DNA of 64,000 nt from Sphaerulina vaccinii (Eukaryota > Ascomycota > Dothideomycetes > Mycosphaerellales > Mycosphaerellaceae): contig JAKUDP010000003.1 of assembly GCA_022570795.1 (NCBI GenBank), positions 2,356,001 to 2,420,000 on the forward strand. The letters run 5' to 3'. The position numbers and the translations under genes are program-made. The notes beneath the pieces were generated by a model. The model saw only the letters and a list, made by a program, of their open reading frames with translations. It made no database searches and was not told where the DNA came from. Numbering within the stretch: the stretch's first letter is position 1; each line of letters opens with the position of its first letter. Positions 1 through 11,900 of this stretch are shown in pieces.

Positions 1-2761
1 CAGCAACTTTTCGTTGAAGCGCTGAGAGAATGTTCGTTCTGCTCGTTATATAGACAATTCAACCAGTTGAGAGTGTTTGAAGCTTAGTAGAATACCACAG
101 TCGGCAGCTGCCTTTGAGTTTGCATCGCTCCAAGGAATGCTGCAGAGAGTGTGAGCCAATCCTAGAGAGAGTGTAAAGCTAATCTGACAGGGCGGCACTG
201 AACTGGGGATGAGCTCAGACCGACCTGGTAGCTGGCGTGGGAGCCTGGACCATGGAATATTATGACATGGGCGACGTTGTCCGGCCGCTTTCAGCTCACA
301 TCACATACTAGTCATGCTACCCGAATACTGTCGTTGCTCGTGTATTCCTACCGGCAGGAAAATGGTGCTCTTGCCCGCAACGGCTACTCTCGAATCTGCG
401 CTAGGAGAAGCACGCCGCTTGCTCTCTGAATGGCTCCTGTGATCGGAAGGCCCGCTTCCTACGCCTGCCTGCGCGCAGATGTCATCCCGAGAGATGGAAG
501 CTGGCATTCATGGAACAGTGAAAAATGCCGATACGTGAGATGATGATGGTGCAGCGCCTCTGAGCCAGCGAGGCCAGCTTCTTGCGCAGAGGATTTGAGA
601 TTCTGCTGATCGTCCGGCCAAGTCGGATCGGGGTAGCTTGGAACGTCGATATTCGACACGGGTCCTTGGGTGATCGACTGCACATTCGGGTGTCCGGTCG
701 CAAGCGTGCATACGGTATCAAACTCTGCTTGCTCGTGATTGTCCGATTTTGCTGCTTTCGATATTATTACTCTCCTTCAGCGGAACATGGTACGATAGCT
801 GTTCGTGAGAGCGCGGCCGGCCACAATAGATCGAGACAGCTCAAGCATCAGCAGTAGCACCGAACTCATGGCATTGCGGACGCTCTTCCGTTGTGTATGC
901 AAGATGTGCTCTCACACAGCATTCACATGTCTGGCGCTATTGGTCGTGGTCCGCCGAGCTGAAGCCGTGGTGCTGGGATGTGATGGTTCGTCGGCGGAGC
1001 GTGCCTTCCGGATCTGCAGGGAGTGTGACATATGGCCACCACCAGCAGCGCAAAAGAGAGGTGTGCGATTATTCTGTGAGACGCGCGGGATCTGTCGCAC
1101 TGCTGCTGGTCGTTTCGCTCAGCCAGTCTCTCTTATTCCCAGCTTGGACTGCGTTGCACATCCCTGTATCTTGGTACATTGCTTACTGGTTCTGTTTGGT
1201 GGGGACATTTGGTATTGTATCGTCCTATCAGTTATTGTTCTGTATCGGCAGAGCACGACCTCGTACCACGTTAGTCCTGTCCTGTCCCGTACCTCGAGGC
1301 TTGCTCTCAAGCCCAACAACGCGCTAGTCCGGTGCACACACTTGTACTTCTCCAGCTTCTGCACAGCGCTATTGGATCCGCGTCGCCGCGGCACTTTTGG
1401 GTGCCTCCACTTGTGGGAGGACCTGGCACGGGTAAGGACGCTGCTCACAATGACTCTAGTGCGACCAGGACCCAGCACCGCAGCGATGCGACTGTGCCGA
1501 CGATGGGCGATGCGATGCTGCTGCGCGGTCGAGATGGTCAGCGAACCCTTGGGCCAGCGGTTCCCAGTGGAGAAGGCATAGCAGCCTAACTCAGCGCAGA
1601 ACCAGGACCAGCACGCCGCCGCTCGACGTGCCTTGCCTGCAAGCGTGCAGCAACAGCGAATCCCAACCCGACCGCTGCTCACATTGAACTCTATCGTCGT
1701 GAGCCGGTAAGTGCGAACTCTGTTCCTCTTATGCTTAACTGTGGGGAAAAGACTGTCTTGCTGGCTGCGGTCTGCTTGCGGTCGAGTAGTGTGATCTGCT
1801 GCTTAGGTGTCTGGTCATTGTCAAAAGGCTGAGACTTTTCTTTCGCTGTGATATTTTCAAGGTTGCTTTCTTCGAGAATTCACCGCCATCCATCATCATC
1901 ATCGACTTGCCAACCGCACAACTGTCACATCTGCAACCCGCTTTCCCACCCACGCACCACCGCGGCGCACGACCTTAATTGACTGCTGCTCTGACGCACG
2001 CCCACAACGCCGTCGCAGCTGCTGGGAAAGACGGCTCGACTCCGACACGACTTGTGCGCTCCCTGAGCTTAACTACTAAGACCCGACTGCCACCAGCTTA
2101 TCCCCTCCACTAATTGCACTCTCAACCGTGCCTGCTGATGTCCCGCGAATTTTAATATTAAATTCGTGCAGGGCGAACCTTCGTCCTACACCTCTGATCT
2201 ACAGTGCGCCATCAACCTTGAGCGTCTGGTTAACCTTCGGCATCCGCTCAGGTACAAAACATCTTCAAACCTACCTACCTCACAGCAGATCCTACACCAC
2301 TGGCGGCTCTTGCGTTTTCTTGCGCTGCGCTAGCAACCGCGACTACCATCATCCAGCGCTCGTAGTCTCCTCTCACGACGATCGTCGAGGAGTCCAGAGC
2401 GCCGCAGCAGGCACCTACCGCAGCTAGCTCGAGAGGACAGTACGTTGCACACCGCGCACTATAACGGAGGTATGACCTCCACCTTCACTTCTTGACTTCA
2501 CAAGCTAACGTACTTACCAGATCTTTTGCGCCATCTTACTCTTTGCACTCAACCTAGAGTGTCGGCAACCACGAGTACACTTTGCGTTTGATCAAGACCA
2601 TCCACGTGTAATACACGTCGCGTCTATCAACAATCACAACAGACGCCAGTACCACTGGAGTCGACTTGGTGCTTCTAGTCTCGACGAGACGACTATTGCA
2701 CTCAAACCCACAGCTGCAGCCACAACTCTAAGCACTCGCAGCAATAGAACCTCACTTCACC
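1..2761 (+). promoter_or_regulatory. Long 5' flank and probable leader of the WOR1-type gene
   Basis: No conserved protein is recognisable in these 2.7 kb, although reading frames of 258 codons (805-1581, plus) and 187 codons (1119-1682, minus) overlap here. The stretch 2470-2520 is an excellent fungal intron just upstream of the start codon, and a second candidate intron runs from GTAAGT at 1707 to CTTAG at 1806, with a TTAAC branch-like sequence near 1733. A spliced, unusually long untranslated leader is therefore likely. Long leaders that restrain translation are known for Candida WOR1; applying that here is inference. Confidence 0.5.
2470..2520 (+). other. 5'-UTR intron of the WOR1-type gene
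   Basis: A 51-nt intron with donor GTATGA, branch site GCTAACG about 15 nt before the end, and acceptor CAG. It ends 241 nt before the ATG at 2762, so it would be removed from the leader without changing the protein. Confidence 0.7.
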
Positions 2762-4345
2762 ATGACTTCAGGCGGAGCGGGACCACTGGTCCCTACTTTC
2801 CATGGCTTCGTGCACAACAGTATGGATGGCCTCGTCCTGTTCGAGGCATGCTTATCTGGCAAGCTACACCACGTTCCGCGACGACCACACGACCGCGAAC
2901 GAAGCTCTCTTATCAAGAGCGGCAGCATCTTCATCTACGAGGAGAACGCCAGTGGCATCAAGCGCTGGACTGACGGCGTCGCCTGGAGTCCCAGTCGTAT
3001 CCTCGGCAACTTCCTGATCTATCGCGAACTCGAGAAGCCTTTCCCTCCTGGCGAGAAGAAACGTGCCATGAAGCGGAAGAGGACGAGCCTGCCAGGCGAG
3101 CCATATCCTCGACGTGACTCAGACGGCACAGAGGACCAGCAGCTCAACACCCCATTGACACCGCCAACACCGCCAAACGTGGGTGGAGAAGTAAAGCCGG
3201 AGATTCCATCAACTGATCAAGACAAAGAACTGGAGCGCAGTCTCATTGGCAGTCTTGTAGATAGCTACGGCTTCAGACCTGATGGATTGGTCAAGAAGAC
3301 CATGAGCATTTCGGTCAACGGCATCTCACATCACATGGTCAGTTACTACAAAGTGGACGACGTGAAGAACCAGCAGCTTCCTCGGCCACTCTCGGACCCA
3401 CGCCTGCAGAACATTTCGGTGCGACCTGAACTGTACCTCAAGCAAAACTTCCGAGCCCCAGTTGAAGAGACAGAACACTACGCGATTGACGGCCACATGA
3501 ATGCGCACCCTCAGATGATGTACTCGTCGGTTGGTGGTTACGGTGTGCCTGGGCAGTATTTTGGTGGTCGCCAGTACCCTGGCATGTATGGCATTGCCAC
3601 ATCCACAGGCGCTGGGATGTACGGTGGCGTGACTGGGACATCATGGCCTCCACAACAAGCCTCAGCTCCTCCGATGCAATATGGTAATCAGTATGGAAGT
3701 CAGGCTTACGGGAACTACTACAAAGGTCCCGAACAGACACCTGGCAGCATGAAGACTGAGAGCCAGCAAGCCACGACGCAAGGCATGCCATACGGAAATC
3801 AATACGCATCGTCCTACCCTGGTATGCAAAGAAACGGGTCTCAATCTGCAGCAAGTGGCGTGATGCAATCATCCTACCAAACACCAGGACAGCCGGCATC
3901 TTCTACTTACGGCGCTATGCCGCAGAGCAATGGTCGTTCTTCATACGCCAACAGCCCTTCGACCAATGGGCCGCCATCTCAGCAGATGTATGGCAATCCA
4001 GCTTCCCAGCCCTATGCTGTGCGTTCGCCCACTCAAAGCTATGGTGTTGGCAGCGCGCCTCAGAGTGCCATCAGCCAATCTCCTCACCCATCGGCTAAGA
4101 GCCCTCAATCTGCTCATCCAGGAACTCCGGCCACTTCGATCGGGACCGACCCGAATGGTCAGATGCACAACCCATACCGAACTGCATCATACCCAGCTCC
4201 TCAATCAGGGCACTCAGCAAGTGACATGAACGGTCTGGGCATCAGCAACACATCCAGCTACCCACCACCATCGCACAATGGATCTGGATACAGCTATGGA
4301 TCTTCAGCTCCGTCTGCACAAGTGGCTGGGCCCTACCCGTCGTAG
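2762..4345 (+). CDS. WOR1: Gti1/Pac2 (WOPR) master transcription regulator, Wor1/Sge1/Ryp1 type
   Basis: This 527-residue protein carries the bipartite WOPR DNA-binding domain. The first half (about residues 10-105) shows GFVHN, LFEACLSGKL, VPRRPHDRER, FIYEENASGIKRWTDG and WSPSRILGNFLIYRELEKPF; the second half (about 160-225) contains SYGFRPDGLVKKT and the HHMVSYYK block. A basic KKRAMKRKRTS stretch follows the first half and may be a nuclear signal or kinase site. The C-terminal 300 residues are rich in Gln, Tyr, Gly, Ser and Pro, the prion-like tail usual in this family. Relatives control morphological switching in Candida and Histoplasma and effector expression in Fusarium and other plant pathogens. 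The coding exon is intronless. Immediately after the TAG the same frame stays open for 47 codons (separate entry). Confidence 0.95.
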   Translation: MTSGGAGPLVPTFHGFVHNSMDGLVLFEACLSGKLHHVPRRPHDRERSSLIKSGSIFIYEENASGIKRWTDGVAWSPSRILGNFLIYRELEKPFPPGEKKRAMKRKRTSLPGEPYPRRDSDGTEDQQLNTPLTPPTPPNVGGEVKPEIPSTDQDKELERSLIGSLVDSYGFRPDGLVKKTMSISVNGISHHMVSYYKVDDVKNQQLPRPLSDPRLQNISVRPELYLKQNFRAPVEETEHYAIDGHMNAHPQMMYSSVGGYGVPGQYFGGRQYPGMYGIATSTGAGMYGGVTGTSWPPQQASAPPMQYGNQYGSQAYGNYYKGPEQTPGSMKTESQQATTQGMPYGNQYASSYPGMQRNGSQSAASGVMQSSYQTPGQPASSTYGAMPQSNGRSSYANSPSTNGPPSQQMYGNPASQPYAVRSPTQSYGVGSAPQSAISQSPHPSAKSPQSAHPGTPATSIGTDPNGQMHNPYRTASYPAPQSGHSASDMNGLGISNTSSYPPPSHNGSGYSYGSSAPSAQVAGPYPS

Positions 4346-4489
4346 AACGATGTCCACGAGGAAGGTGAGCTTGCGAAGGAGTCACCTGCACAGAAGCCTG
4401 CACCTAAGAAGCGTGGGCGACCTGTCAAAGCCGAGACTTGCGCCAAACCGAATCTCGACTACTATGAAGTCTGGAAGGGAGAAACATGA
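4346..4489 (+). other. In-frame extension behind the WOR1 stop, with an AT-hook-like motif
   Basis: Translation of the same frame past TAG (4343-4345) gives 47 further codons ending in TGA at 4487-4489. They encode a charged tail with PKKRGRPVK (4403-4429), which fits the AT-hook core R-G-R-P. No usable intron joins the two parts: the only phase-0 GT upstream of the TAG lies 24 nt before it, too short to splice. It is either readthrough, a lineage-specific nonsense change that shortened the protein, or chance. The composition looks coding-like, not like 3'-UTR. Confidence 0.45.
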
Positions 4490-5438
4490 CTCTGAAGATG
4501 AATCTGGACGATCGGATAGCAAATCGAAGGTTTGCTTATACAGTGGAGAATTTGCTCCCAAAAGCGATGAGATATGATGTGGCCAGCGATCAAAATACGC
4601 GTGTTCGATCGCTAATTGTAATTGTATTACTTATGGGATGGATTGGAGTGGAATGGTTGGGACTGCACTGGTAAGCCAGACCGCAGCGTTATGCTTTACT
4701 ATGGTGGTCATGATACCACGACTACGCTATTGCTATCGATGTATGCTTTGAGAGATGGCGATAATACCACGTCGAGGAGTGTGAAGATAGAAGAAAGTTG
4801 AAGTTGGTTCTTGCTCCCTCACATCAGACTCAGAGATCTTTCCATTGCTCAACGTGTGGCACTTCGATATGCTCATGGTTCTAAGACGATAGAGACAATC
4901 TAGCAAGTCTTTCAGTGAAACCGCTTTTCGCTCAAGCAGGACCGTTTCTTCATGCAAGTCGATAGACTCAATGCCCAACCTTTCGTACCTGCATCAGGTT
5001 GCACCATCACGAAAGATACTTTAATCCTGTCTGTATAACCAAAACGATGCTAGCTATAAGGAAAGACTACTTCTTATGGTTCAAACTCAAGTAGTGACGT
5101 TTGCACTGTTCAAGGCGCATTCAGTCTTTCGCTTAGTTGCATGCCGAAAGCCAGATCATAATCATCTTGGGCCAAGATCATGCATTCATACCCTGCTCAT
5201 CGGGCAATGGTTGCAGAGTTGTCGCCCGGCTCAACACCGCGATCTGCGATTCAGCTCCATTTGATAATCGCGCATCGTAAAGGTACGACTGCACAGACAG
5301 CGGCAACTTTTCCTCGTCGTACCCATCGCGGATATTGATCGGTTATCGGCTCTTGGTATACCCTGGTCGATTAGGTCTGTTTTTCAGACGCGAGACCGAC
5401 ACGACTTCATACGACTCTCTGCCTGCACACCCTGTGCG
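4490..5438. other. Intergenic region between WOR1 and CRD1
   Basis: Contains the 3' flank of WOR1 and the promoter of CRD1. I see no conserved reading frame; the open frames present are short and without recognisable motifs. Confidence 0.5.
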
Positions 5439-7345
5439 ATGGCAACTCGCACACTTCATGCTCTCCCACGCCATGTGAGAAGCTCTTGGATCTCGCCGGC
5501 GTCCAGTGCCTGCGCGGGACTTGCTTTCTTGACCTGGCCTCACCACGGACGAGCTTTCAGCTTCAACAACAGCGCGGCTCACGATTTTCGCACACGAAGG
5601 AGGCGCGGCACGTCGTGCTCTCCACTCGCCAGGTATGCAAGCCTCGCTCGTTCAGCCTCGTTGCTCTGACGATGTTCATCGCTGACGGCTAGCACAGCGA
5701 CTCTGTTGTTACTCCTGTCTGGCCACGTCAATACTCTGATTCTTCCAAGGCTACACGGCAATCCGAGCGCCAAGGACATGTCGATCAGTCAAGTAGCGTA
5801 AGTTGTGCCCCTCCTCGTCCACCCATTATCATTGTGGTTGCACAATCTGGCCACCGCCTTGGTCTCAGCACACAATCCGAGATCAGCATATTTGTCACTT
5901 TCGGGAAGACCACAGCCGTGGAACCACGCCTCAGCTGCCTCAGTCCTGTCTGCAGTGAGAACACAAGAAGACGGGAATAATGACAACACACAAAGCTGCA
6001 GCACCGCATATTCACGCTTCAAATGTCCGCATACAGTCAAGCTCAACAAGTGGCGAAGTGCATGAGCTGGACTCCCCAGCCGACATGCTGAGACTGGATC
6101 TGCAGAAGGATTCTACGTACCAGGCGGCACAGCAATACACATCGTTATTGCCCTGCAAAAGGTCACTATCTGGAACGCTGACTGATTCGAGCATGCACAC
6201 CGCTGGCCTGCAGAAGTCGCTCTACGCTTGTGCCCTATGAAGACCACTCACCACTAAGACTCAGCATCACGATCACGCTATTACTTCTCTTTCAGGATCA
6301 TCAGCACCAATGCGGAACATAATAATGAGAAATGGACTAATGCGATCGACCTGCAGAAACCACCGCGGCCTGCCCCGAAGCAGCCTATTGCGAAAGGTCT
6401 CGAAGCAGCGAGAGAACGCACTCAAGCTGTACGAGATAAGGTCCGTTCATCGTTGACTGGCCTCACACCGCACGAGAACATCTACAACCTCCCAAACTTC
6501 CTCACAGTCACTAGGCTCGTTGCTGCACCAGCTACTGCATACTTGATCCTGCATGACCAACATGCGCTCGCATTAGGTCTCTTTGCGTATGCTGGAATCA
6601 CAGATCTGATCGATGGGTGGATGGCCCGCAAATGGAAGCTCCAGACCGTCGCAGGCAGTGTGATGGATCCTATGGCTGACAAGGCTCTGATGATCATTGT
6701 TACAGTAACACTCGCCATCAAAGGCGCCATACCACGTAAGGCAACCGCGATTGCCCCACTTTGGCGATTTCTAGCTTCCGCGGCAAATACTGACTTTGCG
6801 GAACAGTTTACCTGGCCACATTAATTCTTGGCAGAGACGCATCTCTTGCATTGGCGGCGCTGTACTATCGCTATGCGTCTCTACCCGCGCCAAAGACCTT
6901 TCTTCGATATTGGGACTTCTCGCTGCCTTCCGCCGAGGTCCATCCTACGACTGTCTCGAAGTACAACACCTTTCTGCAGTTAATATTGATTGGGTCCACG
7001 TTGACCCTCCCCGTCATCACAGCTGGTGGCCACGGTACAGATCTTCTCCAAAGCATCGGAGCAAGCAGTGACCAGCTGCACAATGCCTTGATCTACTTTC
7101 AGTGGCTCGTGGCTGGAACCACCGCCTGGAGTGGTCTCAGCTACGCGTACCTGAAGAATGTCGTCACTATCCTTGGGCCCAACGAAACACTGAAGGCGAA
7201 ACAAGGCGCTCGAGGGCGTGCTATAATCGGTTTGACATTCGGCAGCTGTGTACTTGCAGCTGCTTGGCTGGCAGTGACAGTAGACACTCCAGCCCAAGCA
7301 GAGCCATTGCAGCATGAGAGCAATGATGGAGTCATTGGGCAATAA
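5439..7345 (+). CDS. CRD1: Cardiolipin synthase, mitochondrial (CDP-alcohol phosphatidyltransferase)
   Basis: It joins CDP-diacylglycerol and phosphatidylglycerol into cardiolipin at the mitochondrial inner membrane. Four exons fit in phase: 5439-5632, 5693-5797, 6296-6735 and 6807-7345, giving 425 residues. The CDP-alcohol signature D-x2-D-G-x2-A-R-x8-G-x3-D-x3-D is complete from about residue 203 (DLIDGWMARKW, then G, MDPMAD). Hydrophobic membrane segments and the fungal block LPAPKTFLRYWDF follow. Intron 6736-6806 (GTAAGG, CTGAC, CAG) is certain because it joins GAIP to LYLATLILGRD. The first exon encodes an Arg/Ser-rich, acid-poor presequence suited to mitochondrial import. The third intron would be 497 nt, long for this genome, so the two 5' exons are less sure than the core from 6296. 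Confidence 0.85.
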
Positions 7346-8995
7346 AAACGACAGTTGCAATATCAAGAACCATTAACAAATGACTCGATATGCTGCCGTC
7401 TAGCTTGTGGGTGACTTGCAAAACTTCTCAGAAGCTAACCTCAAGAACGTCAATATCACAGTACTGCAGACGACTCCGATGACATCTCATCGTATTCGTA
7501 GCAATGCTGGGTGTGCCACCAACATCTTCACCGCAACCGAGCGTACAGTCATGGCATTGGGGCGCGGGATGAAGAGGAGAACTGCGTGGGGTTAGGCATT
7601 GAGCTCGGATTGACAGGACGATCCTACACAGTGGAAAATTGCTGTTGCGAGCGACCCGAGTATCACAGAAAGCTGTTCGTTGGCTCGATGAGGTGTTGCA
7701 CCACGTAGTACAACGATACAACACACATGCACCGTCATCTACCCATCACCGGAGTGCTCCCCGCCTATGAGCATCTTGTGTAACTCTCTCAAGTAACAAC
7801 TTCTCTGTCCATTGCCCAAAACGGTCCACTTACATGAACCGATATGTAGGGATTGTTTCGACCAGGCCAGAAAAAGAAAAGATCGACTTGTCTCCGCGTA
7901 CCTGTTGTGGATTCTGTATCCGGTCAGCAGACGACGTTCTTCCCTGCGCTTTCTCTGCATGGTTATGCGTCCAGCTGCAGGGACATGGGACGTGGTAGAT
8001 TCCGAACAACGATGCTGGCAAGGAGATGGGGATGTCATGGGGGAAATACCTGGCTGAGGGAACACCGTCGTTCTCCGAAACGGCAATTGGCAGTAATCGT
8101 AGGCAAGGCACTCGAGGCGACTAGTATGGACTTCCGGCTGCCACGTCGCGTCGCAAGAGATACCTTTTGCGTATCCGGCACAAGCATACGACAGTGCGAA
8201 TCACCGACTAGCACAGAAGATGCTGTAGTAGCTGGTCTATGGATAGGGCGCTACCAGCCATCTTTGCATATACCAGCCTCCTTTTTGACGAACTCCGCGG
8301 CCACGCCGTCCCACGCCAGAGAGATTTCTGACAGCGTATACCATGAGATGGTGCCTTTGACAGCGTGTACCATGAGCTGCATGCTTGAGGCATTATGAGT
8401 ACAAGTGTACAACAAGAAGTCGCTGATCAAATACGATATGTGACCAGAAAGAGCCGGAAACAACGCGAAGTAAGCATGTCGAGGGAACAGATGCGAGCCA
8501 TTTCGAGGGAGCCACAACAATCAGGCACTAAGGGCGCTCACAGCTGATGTATACTCATTGTATAGAGAGCATATTGAGTCTTGAAGGATTGCTGAAGAGG
8601 TGAGGTCAAGTTGACTTCGACCAGCAAAAGCCTGTGTTCCGAGACACATCTTCACAAGACCCAGGTGAGTAAAACAAAGTTTCTCTCACGGAACCGAGTC
8701 TACTTTGCTATCAGCCGGTAGAAGTCACGATCGTGAGCGCAGCCTTGCTGTCAGAGATACCATCTTGACTTCTCAATTCTTGTTGCCATGTGCATCAGGT
8801 AAATTGTTCGCGTTTCTTCTATGGTTGTCGCCTCGCTCTACAAGCGTACTATATCATGATGCAAAGCAAGCGTTTTCCTGCCATTAGGCCGCCGCTGGTA
8901 TGTCGACCTCTAGAACGCCTTTTCATGCCCAGATAGAAATACATTCGGACAACATAGTCCAGTGCAGCATGTCTGCCGTCACTCCAGTGGTAGTA
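7346..8995. other. Intergenic region between CRD1 and INO80 (convergent)
   Basis: The 3' ends of CRD1 (plus) and INO80 (minus) face each other across 1.65 kb. The open frames here lack recognisable domains and convincing start or splice context; I assign no gene. Confidence 0.5.
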
Positions 8996-11900
8996 TTACA
9001 CTTCTCCATCGACGACAGCAAGCCTCTGCTTCACTGTCTTCGCCTTCTTACTCGTCCCCTTTCTCTTCTTAGGCAGCGGCTCGTCACCAGTCAGTGGTGT
9101 CGCGGCGCCCGAAGGCTCGTGGCTTGGACCATCATCGAATTGCCCTTCACCTGTGATATAGTTAGTATGATTGTCAAAGCCCGCAATGTCGCCGGGATTG
9201 TACATACCTTCATGGTACATGTCATCCATGGACAAGTCCTTGCCACTCTTCTTCGCGTTCTTCCGCTTTCTCTTGCCGCCTGACTTGGCCTCCTCGTCAG
9301 CCATCTCAGCTTCACGGCGCTCAATCTGCTCAGCTTCATCATCGTCGGCGAGCCACAAAGCCATTTCCTTGCTTCTGCTGGTCTCCTTGGGCCGGTTTGT
9401 GAAGTCCACGCCAGTGCCAGATTGACCTGTGATGACAACACGTTGCACTTCTTCCTTTTGCAAGGCGCGCTTTCTGATACGTTCTTCGATGGTATTTCTC
9501 GTGATCAGTCGGTACACCGTGACCTGTCGAGTCTGTCCAAGACGATGAGCACGATCCATAGCCTGCGAATCGATTGTGGGATTCCAGTCTGAGTCGTAGA
9601 AAATGACAGTATCGGCAGCAACAAGATTGATACCAAGACCACCAGCACGCGTCGACAGCAGAAAGATGAAGATGCTCGGATCAGATTGGAAAGCGGCGAC
9701 AGTGTCTCGGCGATCCTCGAGCTTGGTCGATCCGTCCAGTCGGCAGTACTTGTAGTTCCGATAAGTCAAGTACTCCTCCATCAAGTCAATCATACGTGTC
9801 ATCTGGAAGTAGAGAAGCACACGATGACCACCGGCCTTGAGTTGACGCAGGAGCTGATCCAGCTTCGCGAGCTTGCCCGAGTCCGTAACGAAGCGGCGCA
9901 TGGACGGCACTTGGATCTTAGTATAACGCTGCTTCTCGTTCTCTGGCCGAGGAAGAAGATTTGTTACCGGGTACTTCGACGGCGGCAGCTTTGATTGCAG
10001 CAGAGCCCGTTCGGTCTCGTCGTTGATGGGGTACAGTGCTCGTCGCGCAGGCACGTTGAAGTATGCTGTCTCCTGCTCCATCAACGCACCCTGAGCTGGG
10101 CATACCAACTCAATCGGCGGCACGTTGGCTTTGGGAAGGTAGCCAGGCTCGATCACCCTGTAGCCTTGCTCTTCAGCAGCAAATTGCGAGATGTTGAAGA
10201 GCTTGCTCAAATGCCCATCGTCCAAGGCTCTGGCTAACGGCTGTTGAGCATTGTCCTTAACAATGTCGAACATACCATGCACCGGAGTCCAGACTCTGTT
10301 CTCCTTGTCCTCATGCTCGTGTCCGTAAGTGAGGCCAATCTTGCTTGCGTGACTTTCTTGAGCGGCAAGCTCAACAACACGCTCAATCAATGACCGCCGG
10401 GCAGTGAGAGCAACCTCGCTAGCGGACTGGTCCACAAACCGTAGCCACGAGAAGCCCTTACTTCCACTTTGGTTCTCTCGAATGTGCTGTTCGTTCCAGA
10501 TACTGAGCTCATTCGATAGCCACTTGTTTCTCCATCCTGCTTGTTGGTTTTCAGGGTTAGCGATGTCAAGTCTGCCTGGACCATCGCCTAGGAAGCCAGG
10601 TAGCCAATACTCAATCATGTTGCGCACACTATACGCCACATTGACGCTATGCCCTTCGCGCATGAACGATGCTGTCTCTGCGTAATGGGACATGGCCAAT
10701 GGACTGACTGTGTCCGCGCGCTCGAACAAGTCCGGATGATTACAAACCTTCCTGAACTGCATGACCAGGTTCATAAGCGTAGCAGTATCCTGGTCATCAC
10801 CGCCAGCGGCTTTCTCGATGAGGTCCATCAGACTGATCTTGTTCCTCAGATTCGAGTAGTACGCACGTTGTCTATACGTCAGATCGCAGTAGACATCTTC
10901 TTCGATCTTGTCTCCAAGCTCTTTCTGAACATGCTTCTTGATGCGTCGAAGCATGAAAGGCTTGAGGATCATGTGCAGTCGCTTCAGCTGATCCTCATTC
11001 AGCTTCGAATTGGAGTGCGCATGACTTTCGATGTCCTTGGAGAACCATTCCGAGAACTCATCGTGGTTGTCGAAGAGTGAAGGCATGATGAAATGTAGTA
11101 GAGCCCACAGTTCCTGCATGTTGTTCTGGATTGGAGTACCGGTGAGCAGAAGACGATTGCGGCAGTGAAAGTTGAGCAGAGACTTCCATCGCGAAGACTG
11201 CGAGGATTTGATGGCCTGTGCTTCGTCCAGAATCATGTACTGCCACTTGACCTTCTGGAAGTAAGCGGTGTCTTGTACTACCAGTTGGTAGGAAGTGACA
11301 AGGACGTGGAAAGGACTATCACGAGTGTAGGTGATGTGCTTCCGATCCCAGAACTTTCGCAGGACTTTGCGGTCCTTTGCAGAACCCCAGTATGGCAGCA
11401 CCTTCAGTGTCGGGACGAACTTGGCGATTTCTTGTTGCCAGTTGTGCAGTGTACTTGCTGGTGCAATAACAAGGAATGGTCCCCAGATGTTATGCATCTC
11501 CGCTAGGTAGGCCATCACAGAGATGGACTGTACTGTCTTTCCAAGACCCATCTCGTCGGCAAGGATGCCATTGATGCCCTGCTCGTACAAGTTGACCAGC
11601 CAGTTAAGGCCCTTGAGCTGATACTCTTTCAGTTGACATGTCAGCATGTTGGGTTGTGCGATGTCTGTTGTCTGAAGCGAGGTCGGATTCTGGAAGTTCA
11701 TATCGCCCTCATCAAAGTTAGCTTGGGCTTGTGCAAGGTCTTGGCCGTCTTCTCCGTCGGCCTGGTCAGGCTTATTGAAAGCTCGTGCCTTGTCCTGCGC
11801 CTCCTTGAGGGCATTATGTGCATTTGCCATAGCAGCCTGTTGGAGAGCAGTCTCGTCTTCAGCGTCGAAATCCAGGTCTTCGAAATTCGTGACCTTCTGA

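Noticed and set aside
805..1581. 258-codon plus-strand frame as a confident secreted protein gene
   Set aside because: It starts with GTG; the first ATG is internal, the hydrophobic segment is followed by Arg/Cys-rich text without domain, and another long frame overlaps on the minus strand. Kept only as a finding.
4322..4345. 24-nt intron removing the WOR1 stop
   Set aside because: In phase and GT-AG bounded, but far below the minimum intron length and without branch site.
7346..8700. Overlapping frames of 80-180 codons between CRD1 and INO80
   Set aside because: Non-ATG starts, mutually overlapping on both strands, no motifs.
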